DNA from: Casuarius casuarius
Taxonomy: Eukaryota > Chordata > Aves > Casuariiformes > Casuariidae
DNA length: 64,000 nucleotides
Direction of reading: 5' to 3'
Assembly: GCA_003342895.1 (NCBI GenBank)
Contig: PTFA01000420.1
Span: 268,882-332,881 of the forward strand
Below are positions 47,573-59,604 of the stretch, piece after piece. Under the pieces are notes generated by a model, which made no database searches, was not told where the DNA came from, and saw nothing but the letters and a program-made list of their open reading frames with translations. Both the position numbers and the translations under genes were made by a program. Position 1 is the stretch's first letter, and each line of letters starts with the position of its first letter.

Positions 47573-49089
47573 TTAGCTCCTGCTAAATACCTAATTAGGC
47601 TGCTGGCTCCCGCACGCAGGGCTGGAGGGACAAGGCCGGCAGCTAGCCAGAGAGAGGGGCCAAATCCAGCTCTGTGCCCTGCCAGATGCCAACCATATGT
47701 TGTCTGCAGACCACTGGGCTGCAGCCAAATCAAGAGTTTTGGCCCTTCTCCATCTCACCCTCTGCAAGGCCTTTAACCCAAACCCCCTGGATTAGCATTA
47801 GTCATGTTTCCCTTCTCCCTCCAAGCCCCTTTAGCTGCAGGCAGAGCCGGGAAGAAGCGACGAATTCAGGGTCGTCCGCCGTAGCATGCTGCTGGGATGG
47901 CAGGAGGGAGGACGCTCACGGGGCTCTGGAGCCAGCCTGAACCTGAGTCTGGATCTGGCAGAGAAGAAATGCTGAGCCATCACTCGGTCTAAGAGAAAAC
48001 AAGTCCCCGAAGTGCCAAAACACAGCCAGCTCTTTGTCGGCGTTGTCCTTGGCACGGTAGCTGGGTAGAGCAGAGGTCTCGCCAGATGTGCAGGCAGAGG
48101 GGTGGCGGCGTCTGCCCCTGAGCCCCAGCCCAGGCCTTTGCCTTCTTCCTGATGTATCTTCCTTACCATGTGCAGGGCCTATTTTAATCCCAAGCGGCTG
48201 CCGGAGGGAGCCCTGTGAGCGTTATCGAGCCGGGCCGTGTGCCAAGAGCTATTCCTAAGCACCACTTCTAGCTTTGCGTGCGGCACAGGAGGGGGTTAAA
48301 TCTTTCCACTGCTACAAGTCAGCGTGCTGCAGTTTATCGGACAAATGAAACCCTTTGCCCTCACTCCGTGGCATCCCTTAAACCAGACAAGTGCTATCAA
48401 AAGAACTTTTTTTTTTGTTTTTCTTCTGTGCCCCACGTAGAGGCGGGATGGTGCTTGCCACCTCTGGCTCCGTGGGCTCCGAGCCAGGCCCACGGGGAGG
48501 GAGGCTGGTGGTGTAAGTGCTCTGAAACATGCAACAGCAATCATAGACCTTTCTGGGACAAAGACTCGTGCAAAACAGTAACTTTCCAGGGAAGAAAAAC
48601 AAAAAAGAAAACCATAGAAAGAAAAATGTCTCATTAGAGCCCCTGCGAGTCATGGTTTGCTCGGGAAGATGGATGAGAGATGAAAACCTCTTCCCTTAAT
48701 GGACCTTTGAGATGGTGTAATCATTTTCTGATCGATCTTTGGGAAAATACTGGGAAAGGGATGAAGAGGTGAGCTGGGAGGGAGTGCAGCGCTACGCCTG
48801 GTAAATGCAAGGGTCGGCCCCCGAGCTGGGGCCATAGTGGCCCAGAGACACTGGCCTTTGCCCCCGTATACACCGTGGTGAACATTGCTGGGTGAAGGAA
48901 AAACAGGGGATGAAGGAATGACAGTGGCAAAGAAGCCACTTTGACTTGAAGTCTCTCTCCTCTCCACCTCTCTCCTTTCCCCAACCATGCCCCCCCTGCA
49001 TGGGGTGTCCCCTGGCACTGGCATCCCCGTTCAAGACGAGAGAGGTGGCCTCCAGGCAGCTGGGACGGGAACGTTATGTCCTCATGGAT

Positions 49090-49320
49090 GCTGGTCCCAA
49101 GATTTCTTTTTTCTCACCTTGGAATTGTGTCCCTCAGTTCTATTTTAAAATTCTCTGCTTTTAGCTTCCAGCTGTCACTTACTACATCTTTCTCAGCTGG
49201 TTGAATAGCTCTTGATTTCGGTAACAGGGTTTTCTCCCCACTCAGACACTTACAGACCATAATCACATCCCCACCCTCCAAAGAAAAAGCTCTTTCTCTA
49301 TTAGGATTGAGCTGTCAGGC
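49090..49320 (-). mobile_element. Degraded CR1-like LINE fragment, antisense
   Basis: On the + strand: TTTTAAAATTCTCTGC, then TGAATAGCTCTTGATTTC, ACACTTACAGACCATAATCA and GGATTGAGCTGTCAGGCTC, in the order seen in the reverse complement of amniote CR1 elements. So the element is sense on the minus strand. Heavily diverged, no intact frame. Confidence 0.45.
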
Positions 49321-52300
49321 TCTTGGCGGGAGGTGACTTCTCCAGCCCGCAAGTCCTGCGTTCTGCAGCGCAGAGATGCTGTTGCTAAAATTATTTCCAT
49401 CGGATCTCTCCAAGCTCAAGGGTTTGTTTTTGTTGTTTTATTTCCAGAAATGGAGTCGGGACAGAATTTCACTGGCCAGGTCCCCTACATTGCATGCTGT
49501 TTAAGTACTTCACACATGCCTAAATCTACAGAGTGCTATTGAAGACATGGAAAATTCCTTATCAGCAAAGAGGATCCGCCTCCTGCCCAGCTTGCCTTCT
49601 CCTCTTTCTGCTGCGATCCTTTCCATGTGGCCCCAGATCAGCACAAACATTCCCCAAAACATCTGATCACGAACCAAAACAGTGTCCCAACATTCCTCCC
49701 TCGGGGATGGCTTCTGCAGAGCAAGGGCGCTGGACTCCGATGCGACTCTGCAATGACGTCGCAGCAAGACATGTGATATTTGCATTGCGCAGAAAAACCC
49801 AGAGATATTCAGCAGCGACATTCCCACAGAAATGCTGGCTGTTTTCCTTCAGGATGTGCAACTAGAAGTCCCCTGCCATGAGCTTGGCACATACCAGCCC
49901 CAATGGACGCAGGGCAGCGAGCCTGGCTGCTTCTCCTGCGTTTCCTCACCTTGCTCCGATGGGCTGAAAGGATTTGGGCTGCAGGCCCAGCTCATAGTTT
50001 GCCCAGCTGCAAGGTGGGAAGGACCCAGCTGAATTTATATTCTGGGAAGAGTGAGGAGACGGGGAAAGGTGACTCATCGCAGTGGTGTCTCGGGGACCTG
50101 CTTCCACCGCGGGATGCTGCGCTGCGCTCCCGTGATCTCGCCTGTTGTGCGTGAGGCTATGCAGAAGTGGGAACCAGATGCGGGAGGTTCCGTCTCAGCC
50201 CCAAAGTGTCTCAGGAGCTGGCTCCCAGCCCTTGCTTTTGGGGCACTAAAGGCCCGCATCTGCTCCCGTGCCTCCCCCTGCAGAGAGGGAGTGAGGGAGG
50301 ATGCAGAAGTTGCCTTTCTGGGGAGCCGTGATCGAAGCCACCTCCAGAGCTTTTCTCTGCAAAGCCACCGCCAGTCCCCAGCTCAGCGGCAGCCCAGCAT
50401 CCCGCCTGGCTCTCTGGAGACCTGTTGGGAACAAGGCTCAGCCCGACCCCCAGGAGCAGCCCTTTCCCACGAAAAACCCTGGCCGAAGCAGCCCAGCATT
50501 TGCTGTCCCTGTTTGTCTCCTCCATTCAGGGTGGAGATGCAGGGATGGGACAGGGGAAGGAAGCCCCCCCCCCCTTGGCTCCTTGTCCCTCGTGTTTTCC
50601 TGTGGGGACTAAAGACGGTCAAGCCCAGTCTCACTCCTGCTCCGTTTTCCCAAAATATCACAGCAGGCCGGGGAGCTGTAATACTGCACCTCTGCTTATC
50701 TCCTGGCTTTAAAGGGCAGCGGAGATCCAGCACAACCACTGAATAAGCAGTGGGAAAGACAANCTCAGATGCTGCCCCAGGTGCCCCCCTAGGTCTCTTT
50801 CCAGGTATCAGGGACCTGCCCAGTGCCGAAGGCAATGGCAGTTCCCAGTCTCTGGATTTGGGCTCTCTAAAGAAATGCTCAACACGAGCATCTGTCCTCC
50901 ACGTCCAAAGGCCCTTTGGGCAGTCAGGGACATCCCTGGAGCGAAGAGCGGAATGGCTGCCTCCACATGGCACAGTGCCCAGGTAATTAGTCCCAGGTAA
51001 TTAGTCCATAAGGGGGATGGCTTTTATGCAAGGATAAGTGGTGTCCTGAGAAAGCCCTTGGGGCTGGTTGGTGGTGTCTGCTCGTTTGAGCACTGCCCGG
51101 GGAGGACACGGGCGGCTGTCGGCACTGTGAGACATCGGCTGCTGAGGGTTTCTGCTCCCCTCAGCCGTTTGCTCCCCAAAAGTGATTAAGTCAATGAGTC
51201 CAAAGGCACCAGACGTGACGCTGGACAAGAGTGGCTGCGCAGGGTGCTGGGACACATTTCCCGCATCTCCACGCTGGAGAGGACCCTGGAAGGGAAATAC
51301 GAGAGACAAAAACCTCAAGGCAAATTCCTGTCCCTTCTGATGGGGTGAAAGTGGAGACATTCCCTTGGAGAGAATCAAGTGCAAGGGGGTGGGGGGAGCC
51401 GAGGCCAAAAATTCCTCCCCTAGGACCGTCTCCCCTCTAGCCAACAATAAAAATGCAAAGGAAAGGGTTTCCGGGAAGTCCCCCCACTTCCCCTCAGCCT
51501 CCCCTCCCCGGATTGGGATGTTGTGGACCAAAAGGAGAGCCGGAGCCTGGGAGGGGGGCAGGAACTGGAGGAAACCAAACCCTGGGAGCTATTTTCAGCT
51601 CCTGGGCAGGAAAAGCACCTGCTGGGGTCATTACACTGAGGGGAAAAAACAAACCTCAAGATTTTATCCTTCAGGGGTGGGAAATGAATAGCTGGGCTCA
51701 TCCCCATCAGAAATTGGTGCCGGACCGCAGGGGTTTGCTCCGAGGATTTCCAGGTCACCGTATGGGCAATTCCCTGTCTCAGCCCCTGCACAAAGGGCTG
51801 TGTCCGCACCCCAGGCGCCTAGACAGGTATTTGGTGGTGTTTTTCCCAAGAGGAAAAGGGGTTCAAAGGAGTCAGAGCTGCTCTTGGCCTCCGAAGCGGG
51901 GTGTGTAGCCCCAAAGGCTGGACTCGGCGTGCCGATAACTGGGCTTCTGGTGCCCTCTCCCGTCGGGAACGCCGCATGGCTGAGGCAGCCGAGGGGAAGG
52001 CTGATGACTTCTGCATCCCTCTTGGCAAGGAAAAGGCAACCTTGTTCCCCCCACGGCCCCGTGGGATGCTGGAGTCCTGCAGTGACACCGCAAAGGAGGG
52101 GGGTTATCCTTGGCCACGGGCTCAGAAAATTGTCGTTTAAAGGCTTTTCCAGTCCTCCTGGCTGGTTTTGCTGGTGGCAGGCCACACAATTTTCTGAGTG
52201 TTTGAGACATGCTGGAAGGAGTTTGATGCCCCAGGGTGGGGTGTCGGAGCACCCTGCAAGCACGCAGGGGAGCTCCCAGAGTCTCTGCAGCGCTGAGGCT

Positions 52301-54423
52301 CTTAACAGAGGCATTTATCCAGCTGTCCAGACGCTATCCGTCCTCAGCATGTCCCCTTCTCCCCATTCTTCCCGCTCCCCATGGAGACCTATTTTTTTTA
52401 AGCCTGCTTCCCCCCAGCCAGCTGGGAAAGCGTCCCTCCTCTGCACCCCATCCCTGCAGCACCCCATCCCAGCCTGGTGCCAGCCCCTCTCACCTCAACC
52501 CGCAGCCCGGGAACAGCCTGGTCACCAAAGCTGGCCCCAGCCTGGCAGGGGAGATGGGTCAGCAGCGACGTTGCGTGGAGGCAGCAGACTTGCAAGGGCA
52601 GCGAGAGCACCCTGGGCATCGCAGGGCTGGCCGCTGCGGAGTCAGGGAAGTGGCCTCGCCATACTGGTTTTCCTCTTCCCCAGGTCTTGCGGTCGTGGTA
52701 GCGAAATCCGGCTCCGTCAGCTCATGCCTGTGTTCATCGGGGTCATTTTCTCCCACTTGGCATGGCTTTGCACGAGAGGAGGATTTGGGGAACGGAGTGG
52801 GGATGGAGAAGGCGCTGGGGATCTGTCTGGCAACCAGGCAGATGGGATGCGGGAGGAGATCCTCGCCTTTGACCTGCCTCGGTCAGCAGGGAAAAGCAGG
52901 GTGAGAAAAGCATGGCATGATCCCACCAGCCACGTTCCCACCATCCCCGGAAGGGAGCAGGGCCAGCATGCGAGTGGCAGGGGTTTCCCAGCGGTGGATA
53001 CCCGGGGGTGGCATCCGCGTGCTGCGCTGCCCGTCCGGCATCGGGTCCTCACTGCTGCAGGGCTGCGATTATCCGTCAGACGCTTGACCAGGCCTGACTC
53101 TACTTGCTGGAGCACCCGACAGCTGAGTATGTGAGCAGGAGTCGGGGTATTTCTAGGGCTCCACGCGAGGCGTGGGCACGACTGCCCGGCGGGGCTCGCC
53201 AAGCAGAGGGGGACCCATCCCTGGGCAGAGAGGAATGAGTCCTGGTGAGAAGGGAAAGGGCTGAGCCACGAGCTGCAGCCTCTCTCCAGGCATGGGAATG
53301 CGCAGGGTGAGGCCTCTCTGGAAGGGCTGGGTCCCATCCGCAGGGACCGGCTTGTCTGGCATCACCGCTGGTGCATCCCAGGGAGGGTCTGCAGTCGCCT
53401 CTCCTCTCCACTCCCAGCCTGAAGCCAGGAAATCCCCACGACCCTCCCGCTCTGGCTTGCTGAGGTGCCCTACGTGGGGGTCACCATCCTTGTGCTGATG
53501 CTTGCTGTGGGGGCAGAGAAAAGCAGGAGCAACCAGTTAATCTCCTGAAAGCCCTGCAGACACCTCTATCGCATTTTTCCCCCTGTTCCTCAGGACCTGA
53601 TCCCAGAGCATCAGCATCTGGGTTCAGGCTGGGTCATCAGCGCCTCTCAAGCCCCGCAGTTGGAACATGCCCAGCACGTAGCTGGTGATGACTCCATGGT
53701 CAGCCATCCACGAGACCTGGCCTGAAGCTGCCTGAGCATTTTTGGCTCTGACCCAGCACACCAGCTCCCTTCTGGACCCCTCCGGCCCCATCTCTGCAGC
53801 AGCTCCTTGCAGCCCACCTCGGGGCTGCCCACCCGCTGTCCCCTGCTGAGGGACATTGCTGTCCCCAGCTCCTGTCCCTGGGCCTTGCGCCATCCCCTGG
53901 CCCAGACAGCTGTCCCTCTCGCGGAGTCAAATAGCCACCATATGTCGCTCATGAATCCCTCGCATTCATGGGTCTTCCTCCAAATGCCCACCTGTTCCCC
54001 AGTTCGCTGAGCCAGACTCTCCCACCCCAGGAAAACAGCCCGTTGTTGACAATCCGAGTGCTCCTCGGTCCCTCTGTGACACATACAGGGACAACACGGC
54101 TGGCTGGACCCTCCGTGCATGGGACAGAGCTGCAGACTCTTGCATGCCGGGGACACCCCAGCGCAGTGGGACTCCTGACAGGAGAGCCCGTGGGCCTGGC
54201 ACGCTCGTGCTGTCAAAGTGGGGTCTGCTGGCGGGGGCCCTGCCGGGCGAGACCCTCCTCCAGCTGCATTTTGGGGCGGGTGGGTTGGGAAAAGGAAAGA
54301 CCATGTCCAGGACATGGGGCCGTGAAGCAAGGGTGGCCATGGCATGGCAGAAACACAAGAGGTTTAGTGCTGCCACTGGGGCACAGAAGGACTCAACAAG
54401 TGTAGGCCAGCAGCCTGGTGTGT

Positions 54424-54685
54424 GGGGGCACCCAGTATGGTCTCTGCACTGGGAGCCAGCAAACTGGTGGGCTGGGACACTCAGTATGGTCGCTGGACTG
54501 GAAGCCAGTGAACTGGTGGCTTGGGGCACCCAGTATGATTGCTGGCCTGGGAGCCAGTGGACTGGTATGTCAGGGCACCCAATATGGTCCCCAGACTGGG
54601 AGCCATCAGACTCGTGGGCTGGGGCACCCAGTATGGTCTCTGGACCAGGAACCAGTGCACTGGTAGATCAGGGCACGATGGGGCT
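54424..54685. repeat. Minisatellite, 49-bp unit, 5 copies plus a partial
   Basis: The word CACCCAGTATGG or a one- to two-base variant begins at 54429, 54478, 54527, 54576 and 54625, with a partial unit at 54674: exactly 49 bases apart each time. Units have only substitutions between them. Each unit also holds a GGGAGCCAGTGNACTGGTG-type block. Confidence 0.93.
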
Positions 54686-55013
54686 GGTTGGAGCAGTTGA
54701 ACCCCCTGCCCTTCACCCTGGCCCTTAAACAGAGCTGGAGAAGCAACGACTCTATTAATTAGCAACATCATCCATAAAACCTAGGACAATAATTAATAAT
54801 CAGAATACACCCATTATCCAATTGCACTTTACTCCTCCAAGGCAGCTGTGTAACAGCACCACACTACTGCTACTAATATCATATGGCTGTAAAGTGGGCA
54901 CAGATGGGAAGCAGGTCGGTCGCCCTATAGGTGCCATACAAGCCCTGAGAGTGAGGTGGCCGCCCTCGCTGCCCAGCTGGGGCATCCACGGCTTGCAGGG
55001 GTGCTCCACTACA

Positions 55014-55085
55014 NAGCGCCAGTATTGTTATCCCTGTTTTACCGGTGGGGAAACTGAGGCACGGAGGCCAAAGCTGAGCTGACGG
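55014..55085 (+). repeat. MIR-like SINE remnant
   Basis: CAGTATTGTTATCCCTGTTT is followed by TACCGGTGGGGAAACTGAGG and CACGGAGGCCAAAGCTGAGC, a near-complete match to the MIR core region in forward orientation. It is the best preserved of the set. Confidence 0.7.
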
Positions 55086-58000
55086 GTGTCTGGGGTGCAG
55101 GGATGAGCAGGGAGGAGGGGGCTGGGGCGTGATGCCCAGCCCTGCGGTGGGGGTGTGCTGGGCACTGTCGCTGCATTACGATGCTTTGGTCCGGTGCAGT
55201 GCTCCGCACGGGTGCACGGTTCCCTCGTCCTGACCCCTCCAATACCCGGNGCCCCGGGGAGAGCTGGTGGCACGGAGAGGGCACAACTGCTCCTTGCACC
55301 TGGGTGCTGCCCAGCTCAGGGCTGGCACAGCTCTGCCACCCTCCTGGCTCTAACGCCGGTGGTGTGGGAAAAGTGTGTATTTTAGTCTGGGTGAGCTCAG
55401 CCCGCCTGGTGCTGGTGCACAGCGCTGCACAAACCCTGTCCGATTGCTCTCCTAATCCACCGGAGAACCCAGACTGGGGGAGCTGGCAGGACCTGGCTGC
55501 TCCGGCCACCACTACTTGCTTCCCAGGAAGCGATGGAGAGCAGGAGCCAGTCCCCCATCGCTGCCCCCAGGCTGGACCTAAAAACAGTCCTGAATCCCTG
55601 GCAGGTTGGGACCTGGCCACGCGATGCCTGCGGCTCCTAGCTCACCGCAGGGCAGGCTCTGAGCGTGGGTTGCCGGCTGCTGCGGCCCCATTGCGGCTGA
55701 GCAGCTGTCGCCATCCCAAATCTGCGGCGAGCAGGCACGTCGGAAATCCCGGGTGTCCGAGGAGAGGTCTGCTCCGCATTCCTCGCCCGGGCCGCGGGGG
55801 AGCGGGGAGAGGGCCAAGCATCCCCGCGCCGCCTGCAGCTGCTCCCAAATATGTTATGACTTGTCACTGCAGCAGGAAGGGATGGCGGCAAGCCTGGAAA
55901 GCAAGAGGGGACGCGGGGCAGCGGGGTGCACGGGGGTGCGGGTGGGATGACAAGGTCCCCGGTTGGTCCCGGTGCTGGGGCTACTTTGCTTACGCGTCGG
56001 CTGGAGGAAATGGCTTTTTGGGGGGACACCTTTTCTGCCCAGAAATCCTCCCCACTACTCAGCGAGATGGTGTTTTTGTTGGATCCTGTCCCCTGCTCAA
56101 AACCCGTCCCCAGGCTCTTTCTGCCCGGCAGCAGGACATCGCCTGTGGTCCTTGGGGTGTCAATGCTGTCTCCACCACCCGGCTCGCTTCCAACCCCCAA
56201 AACTTGCTGCTTTTTCTGCCCTTTCCAATGGCAGGAGAGCCAGGACAGGGAGAGCAGGCCCGGAGGAGCAAGGACAAACCTCCCTTGCTGGGTTTTTTCT
56301 CAATGAACTGGTATTTTTAGCCCNGGGCTCAGCTTCAGCCTCGTGGCTGCTTTTCCCCGCTGGCTGTGAACGTGCAAGCCACAGCCACGAGGCCCTCGTG
56401 CCCCCCTCCCGTTTTCACCGGGGGAAGGTCACCCCGTGACAGATCGCAACACGTTCTCGCTGGTGCACACACAGCGTCGCCTTTGTGTGCGTCCCAGCCG
56501 CGACCATCCATCACGGGCTAACCTGACAGCAGGCAGCAGAGCCCTAATCCCCGGCCGGCTCCGAATTACCCGGGGTGCAGCCGGCGTGAGCAGCAATGAG
56601 ACCTGGGAAAAGCCACTACGCTGCCCATCCCGTGGCCCTGGCCGTGGTGATCCGTGGTGTTGGCTAGCAAGGGAGCCCCCCGGGTAGCCCGGACCCCGGG
56701 GGTCCTTGGCAGCATGGGTGCATGTGCTTGTTGGGCTCAGGGACCCCAGACCCGGCTGTATCCCTGCACCATGTCCCGGATTAGGTCCCACCTCGGCAAA
56801 GAGGGTCTGACCGGCACCANGGATGGAGGAGCAGAGCCGTGGCAGGGTGGGCGCACTGCTGTCCTGGCTCCCTGTGTCTCTGGGGATGACCCACACCAGA
56901 CACCCGAAAGGAACTGGGATGACTCCAGCCCCTTGGGCTCCCCTCCCAGTGCGGGATCCCTATTCCCAGTCCCCATGCTGGGGCACANGGGTCTCTTACT
57001 GGTGGCCTTTCCTCCCCATCTATGGGGACGGGCACCTCGCAGGTGCCTCCCAGCACTGCTGCCGGCTTGGCCATGGGGAGCTGGAAGGAGACGCGGCTCG
57101 TGCGTCGGGGCCGCGCTCACCCTGCTCCCCGCCTTGCCGGGGAAAGCCCACCGCAACTGCCAGCGCCTGCTCGAGTGATGCTGCCCCCGTTTTATGAAGT
57201 GCTAAATGCTTGACCGGCCTGTTGTATGGGCCTGCCACATGCCCCGCGGACCTCTAAGCCTGTTATGTCACTGCTGGTTTCTTTATCCTCCATACTATCT
57301 CGATTAAAAAAAAAAAACCATCTCTACAGCAAAGCCTGAGTGGTCCTACGGCGTCCAGCTTGAGGAGCTCGCCAAGATTGCTTCCACCAGCAATTTCCAA
57401 GGATAAAAGTCCACTTAAGCAAGGCAAATTTCCTCTCAGCCACTTGATGTAACGCTCTTGGGCATGGGTTATCCCTTTGCCACAGCCCCACGCCTGCAGC
57501 CATCNCTGACCATCGGTGTAGTGTCGCTGCAGCCCAGCCAGCTCCTTTCCAAACTCAGGGACGCAAATGCTTTGCTGCTTTTACCTAATGCATGGGCCAG
57601 GCCGCGGCTTTGACATGTCCTTCTTGTATATTTAAGGGGTTTTGGTTGATGCCACCGAGGCCAGGCTGAACGCGACACTGCAGTTCCTGCTTTTACTANT
57701 GTTGTTGTCCGGTAGTTTTGTAACCATAAAAGTATGGGCTAAGAAATCCTCGTGGGTGTGATGTCCCCCAGATCTGGGGCGTGCAGAGCTCGGTCCTTCA
57801 GGCCAAACCCTGGGGACCCCAACGCTCTCCATGGGACAGTAAATCCCTGGTGCTGAGACCCTCGGAGAGCTAAAAGCGGGTGTAGGCCACATTTTAAGGC
57901 TCTTAGCCCCCAAAAAATCATTGCCNTGGGGCCAGGTGGGTAGGAGGGTTTGCAGTGGGCGTTGCCGTTCGCCAGCAGACCAGCCAGGCTTGCAGGGCTT

Positions 58001-58524
58001 TCGGAGAGCTCGGGGCGAGGGGAAAGCCCTCAGTGGAGGTGGGAAAGGGTGAACTCAGCTTGGGGGGCGGCCGACCCCTGGGCAGCCCGTTTTAGGAGCC
58101 GGCAAGATGCCTCCTGGCAGCAGCTGGTGCTGGCAAATGGCCAGCCCTTGGTCAGAGCCCTCCCTTTGACGGCGACAGGCTTGAAAGGGCCAGAAATCAA
58201 CCCAAAGTTACGGAGGGTGCAAGCGGGCAGGCCCGGGGAATGCGACGTGGCACGGCCTCCCCCGGGAGGGGGATTTGGGGAAGGAAAATCTCGTCACGTT
58301 TTGCCCTTCTCTTTGCTGACATTCTTTCCACTGACCGATCCCTNGGCTGGAATTTGGCCTGGAGCAGGAATAGGAGGAGATGGGAGATGGTTTCTTCTGT
58401 TCCCAGCGGAAAAAANCCCCTCTGAATTAAAGACAAAGCTGGAGAGACATGGTCCAGAGGTAGGAGTCAGCAGGGAGGGCAGAGAACCAGNTAAAATCCC
58501 AGCCCTGCTGTTGCTCATACAGGG

Positions 58525-58582
58525 TCCAGTGTTGTGCCTCAGTTTCCCCATTGGCAATGTGGGAATGACGTGCCTCTGCCAG
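58525..58582 (-). repeat. MIR-like SINE remnant, reverse
   Basis: TTGTGCCTCAGTTTCCCCAT, then GGCAATGTGGGAATGACGTG and CCTCTGCC, the reverse complement of the MIR core and its 5' side. Confidence 0.65.
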
Positions 58583-59409
58583 GAGAGAGGGGCATGGCAG
58601 GGTTGCCTTGGCGTCTGGGCAGGGGCTTTTGCTATACACATATCCAACACCTAGCACCAGGCCAGCTCGGATTAGCGGTGGCGGAGGAAGGACAGTGTCA
58701 GGATGGGAGGGGACCGGGCCCCTGCTTGGTTCATCTTCCAAGCTTGGCCAGACAAGGGGTCCTGAGAGAAGCAGGAGAAGGTGTCCTTTGGTTTTAGTGC
58801 CGTGGAAGAGCCCTGGAAGAGAAGGGATTTCACACCTAAAATGCTGCTCTGTGTCTGGGCTAAGGGGCTCAGCCAGGGACCTTTGTGAAGCCTGCGGTGG
58901 AGGAAGGATTTGCCCCAAACTCACCGCTGAGCCATCCCGGCTGCTCCCACCTGCCCTGAGCATCTCGTCCTCCTGGGGACAGAGGGAAAAGCCCAGCCCG
59001 GGGCAGGGGGGCGGCACGGAGCTGAGCGACGCTTCGGGGCAGACGGGATGGGTGCTGCCTCGCTAGCAGCGCTCATGGCCGGGCTGCTCCGGGAAGGGAC
59101 TGGGATCCGGGAGCAGGGATCCAGCAGGCTCCCATGAGGTCCCGGGGTGGGCTGGAGCCGCCCGGGCGCCGCTCTCCCCCAGCCCGGCCGCGCTGGCTCC
59201 GGGTAACTGAAAGGACCAGATGACGCAGGAATGCGGGACGGAGCTGGCAGCCCCGCGGCCACCCGCCGTCCCCGGCGGCACCCAAAGNGCTCAAACGAAG
59301 CCCTTGTCCGCGGGGTGGCCAAGCTGCTCCCCCCGACGTGCCAGCTCCCCCGGGCTCCCCCCGGCGCGGCCGCGGCCCGGCCCGGGCAGCGTAATCCCCG
59401 CGGGGAGAG

Positions 59410-59415
59410 CACATG
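59410..59415 (+). promoter_or_regulatory. MYOG: Distal E-box of the MYOG promoter
   Basis: CACATG, about 140 bases before the inferred start site. The mouse myogenin promoter has a second E-box at a similar distance. A bHLH target by consensus; occupancy is inferred. Confidence 0.55.
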
Positions 59416-59462
59416 AAATCAGACGGACAAGTTTTGATGTGAGGCAGCAGCTTAGGGCGGGC

Positions 59463-59471
59463 TCAGGTTTC
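59463..59471 (+). promoter_or_regulatory. MYOG: MEF3 (SIX1/SIX4) site of the MYOG promoter
   Basis: Exact MEF3 consensus TCAGGTTTC, 11 bases upstream of the MEF2 site, as in mammalian myogenin promoters where SIX proteins bind it. Confidence 0.85.
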
Positions 59472-59482
59472 CTTTAGGTTTT

Positions 59483-59492
59483 CTATATTTAT
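59483..59492 (+). promoter_or_regulatory. MYOG: MEF2 site of the MYOG promoter
   Basis: CTATATTTAT, the form found in mammalian myogenin promoters, about 60-67 bases before the inferred start. MEF2 factors act here with MyoD-family proteins to turn on MYOG. Confidence 0.85.
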
Positions 59493-59519
59493 CTCCGTGA
59501 TTTAATGCCAGCGCCGGGG

Positions 59520-59525
59520 TTTAAA
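59520..59525 (+). promoter_or_regulatory. MYOG: MYOG TATA-like box
   Basis: TTTAAA inside GGGGTTTAAATGGCAC, which matches the equivalent mammalian promoter segment. It sets the start site at about 59550 and a 5' UTR of roughly 55 bases. Confidence 0.8.
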
Positions 59526-59535
59526 TGGCACCGAG

Positions 59536-59541
59536 CAGTTG
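59536..59541 (+). promoter_or_regulatory. MYOG: Proximal E-box of the MYOG promoter
   Basis: CAGTTG in GAGCAGTTGGCGTGAGG, just downstream of the TTTAAA box, the position of the E1 box in mouse myogenin. Binding site for MyoD-family/E-protein dimers. Confidence 0.8.
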
Positions 59542-59604
59542 GCGTGAGGAGACGGAGCAGCCGTCCCCGAGCCGCGCGCACCTCTCCCCGCCGCCCGCCC
59601 GCCC

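Larger units (their letters stand above)
43403..59400. other. Intergenic region between divergent ADORA1 and MYOG promoters
   Basis: About 16 kb with no recognised gene. It contains MIR-like remnants (about 46475, 47485, 55014, 58525), an antisense CR1-like fragment (about 49090-49320), a 49-bp minisatellite (54424-54685) and several long open frames of GC-rich, Ser/Pro/Arg/Gly-rich composition (notably 51800-53134 and 55181-56320). The human counterpart of this interval, as I know it, has no protein-coding gene. Confidence 0.65.

Noticed and set aside
51664..52314. 216-codon minus-strand frame opposite the 444-codon frame
   Set aside because: Shadow of a stop-poor GC-rich region; no domain, no promoter or splice context.
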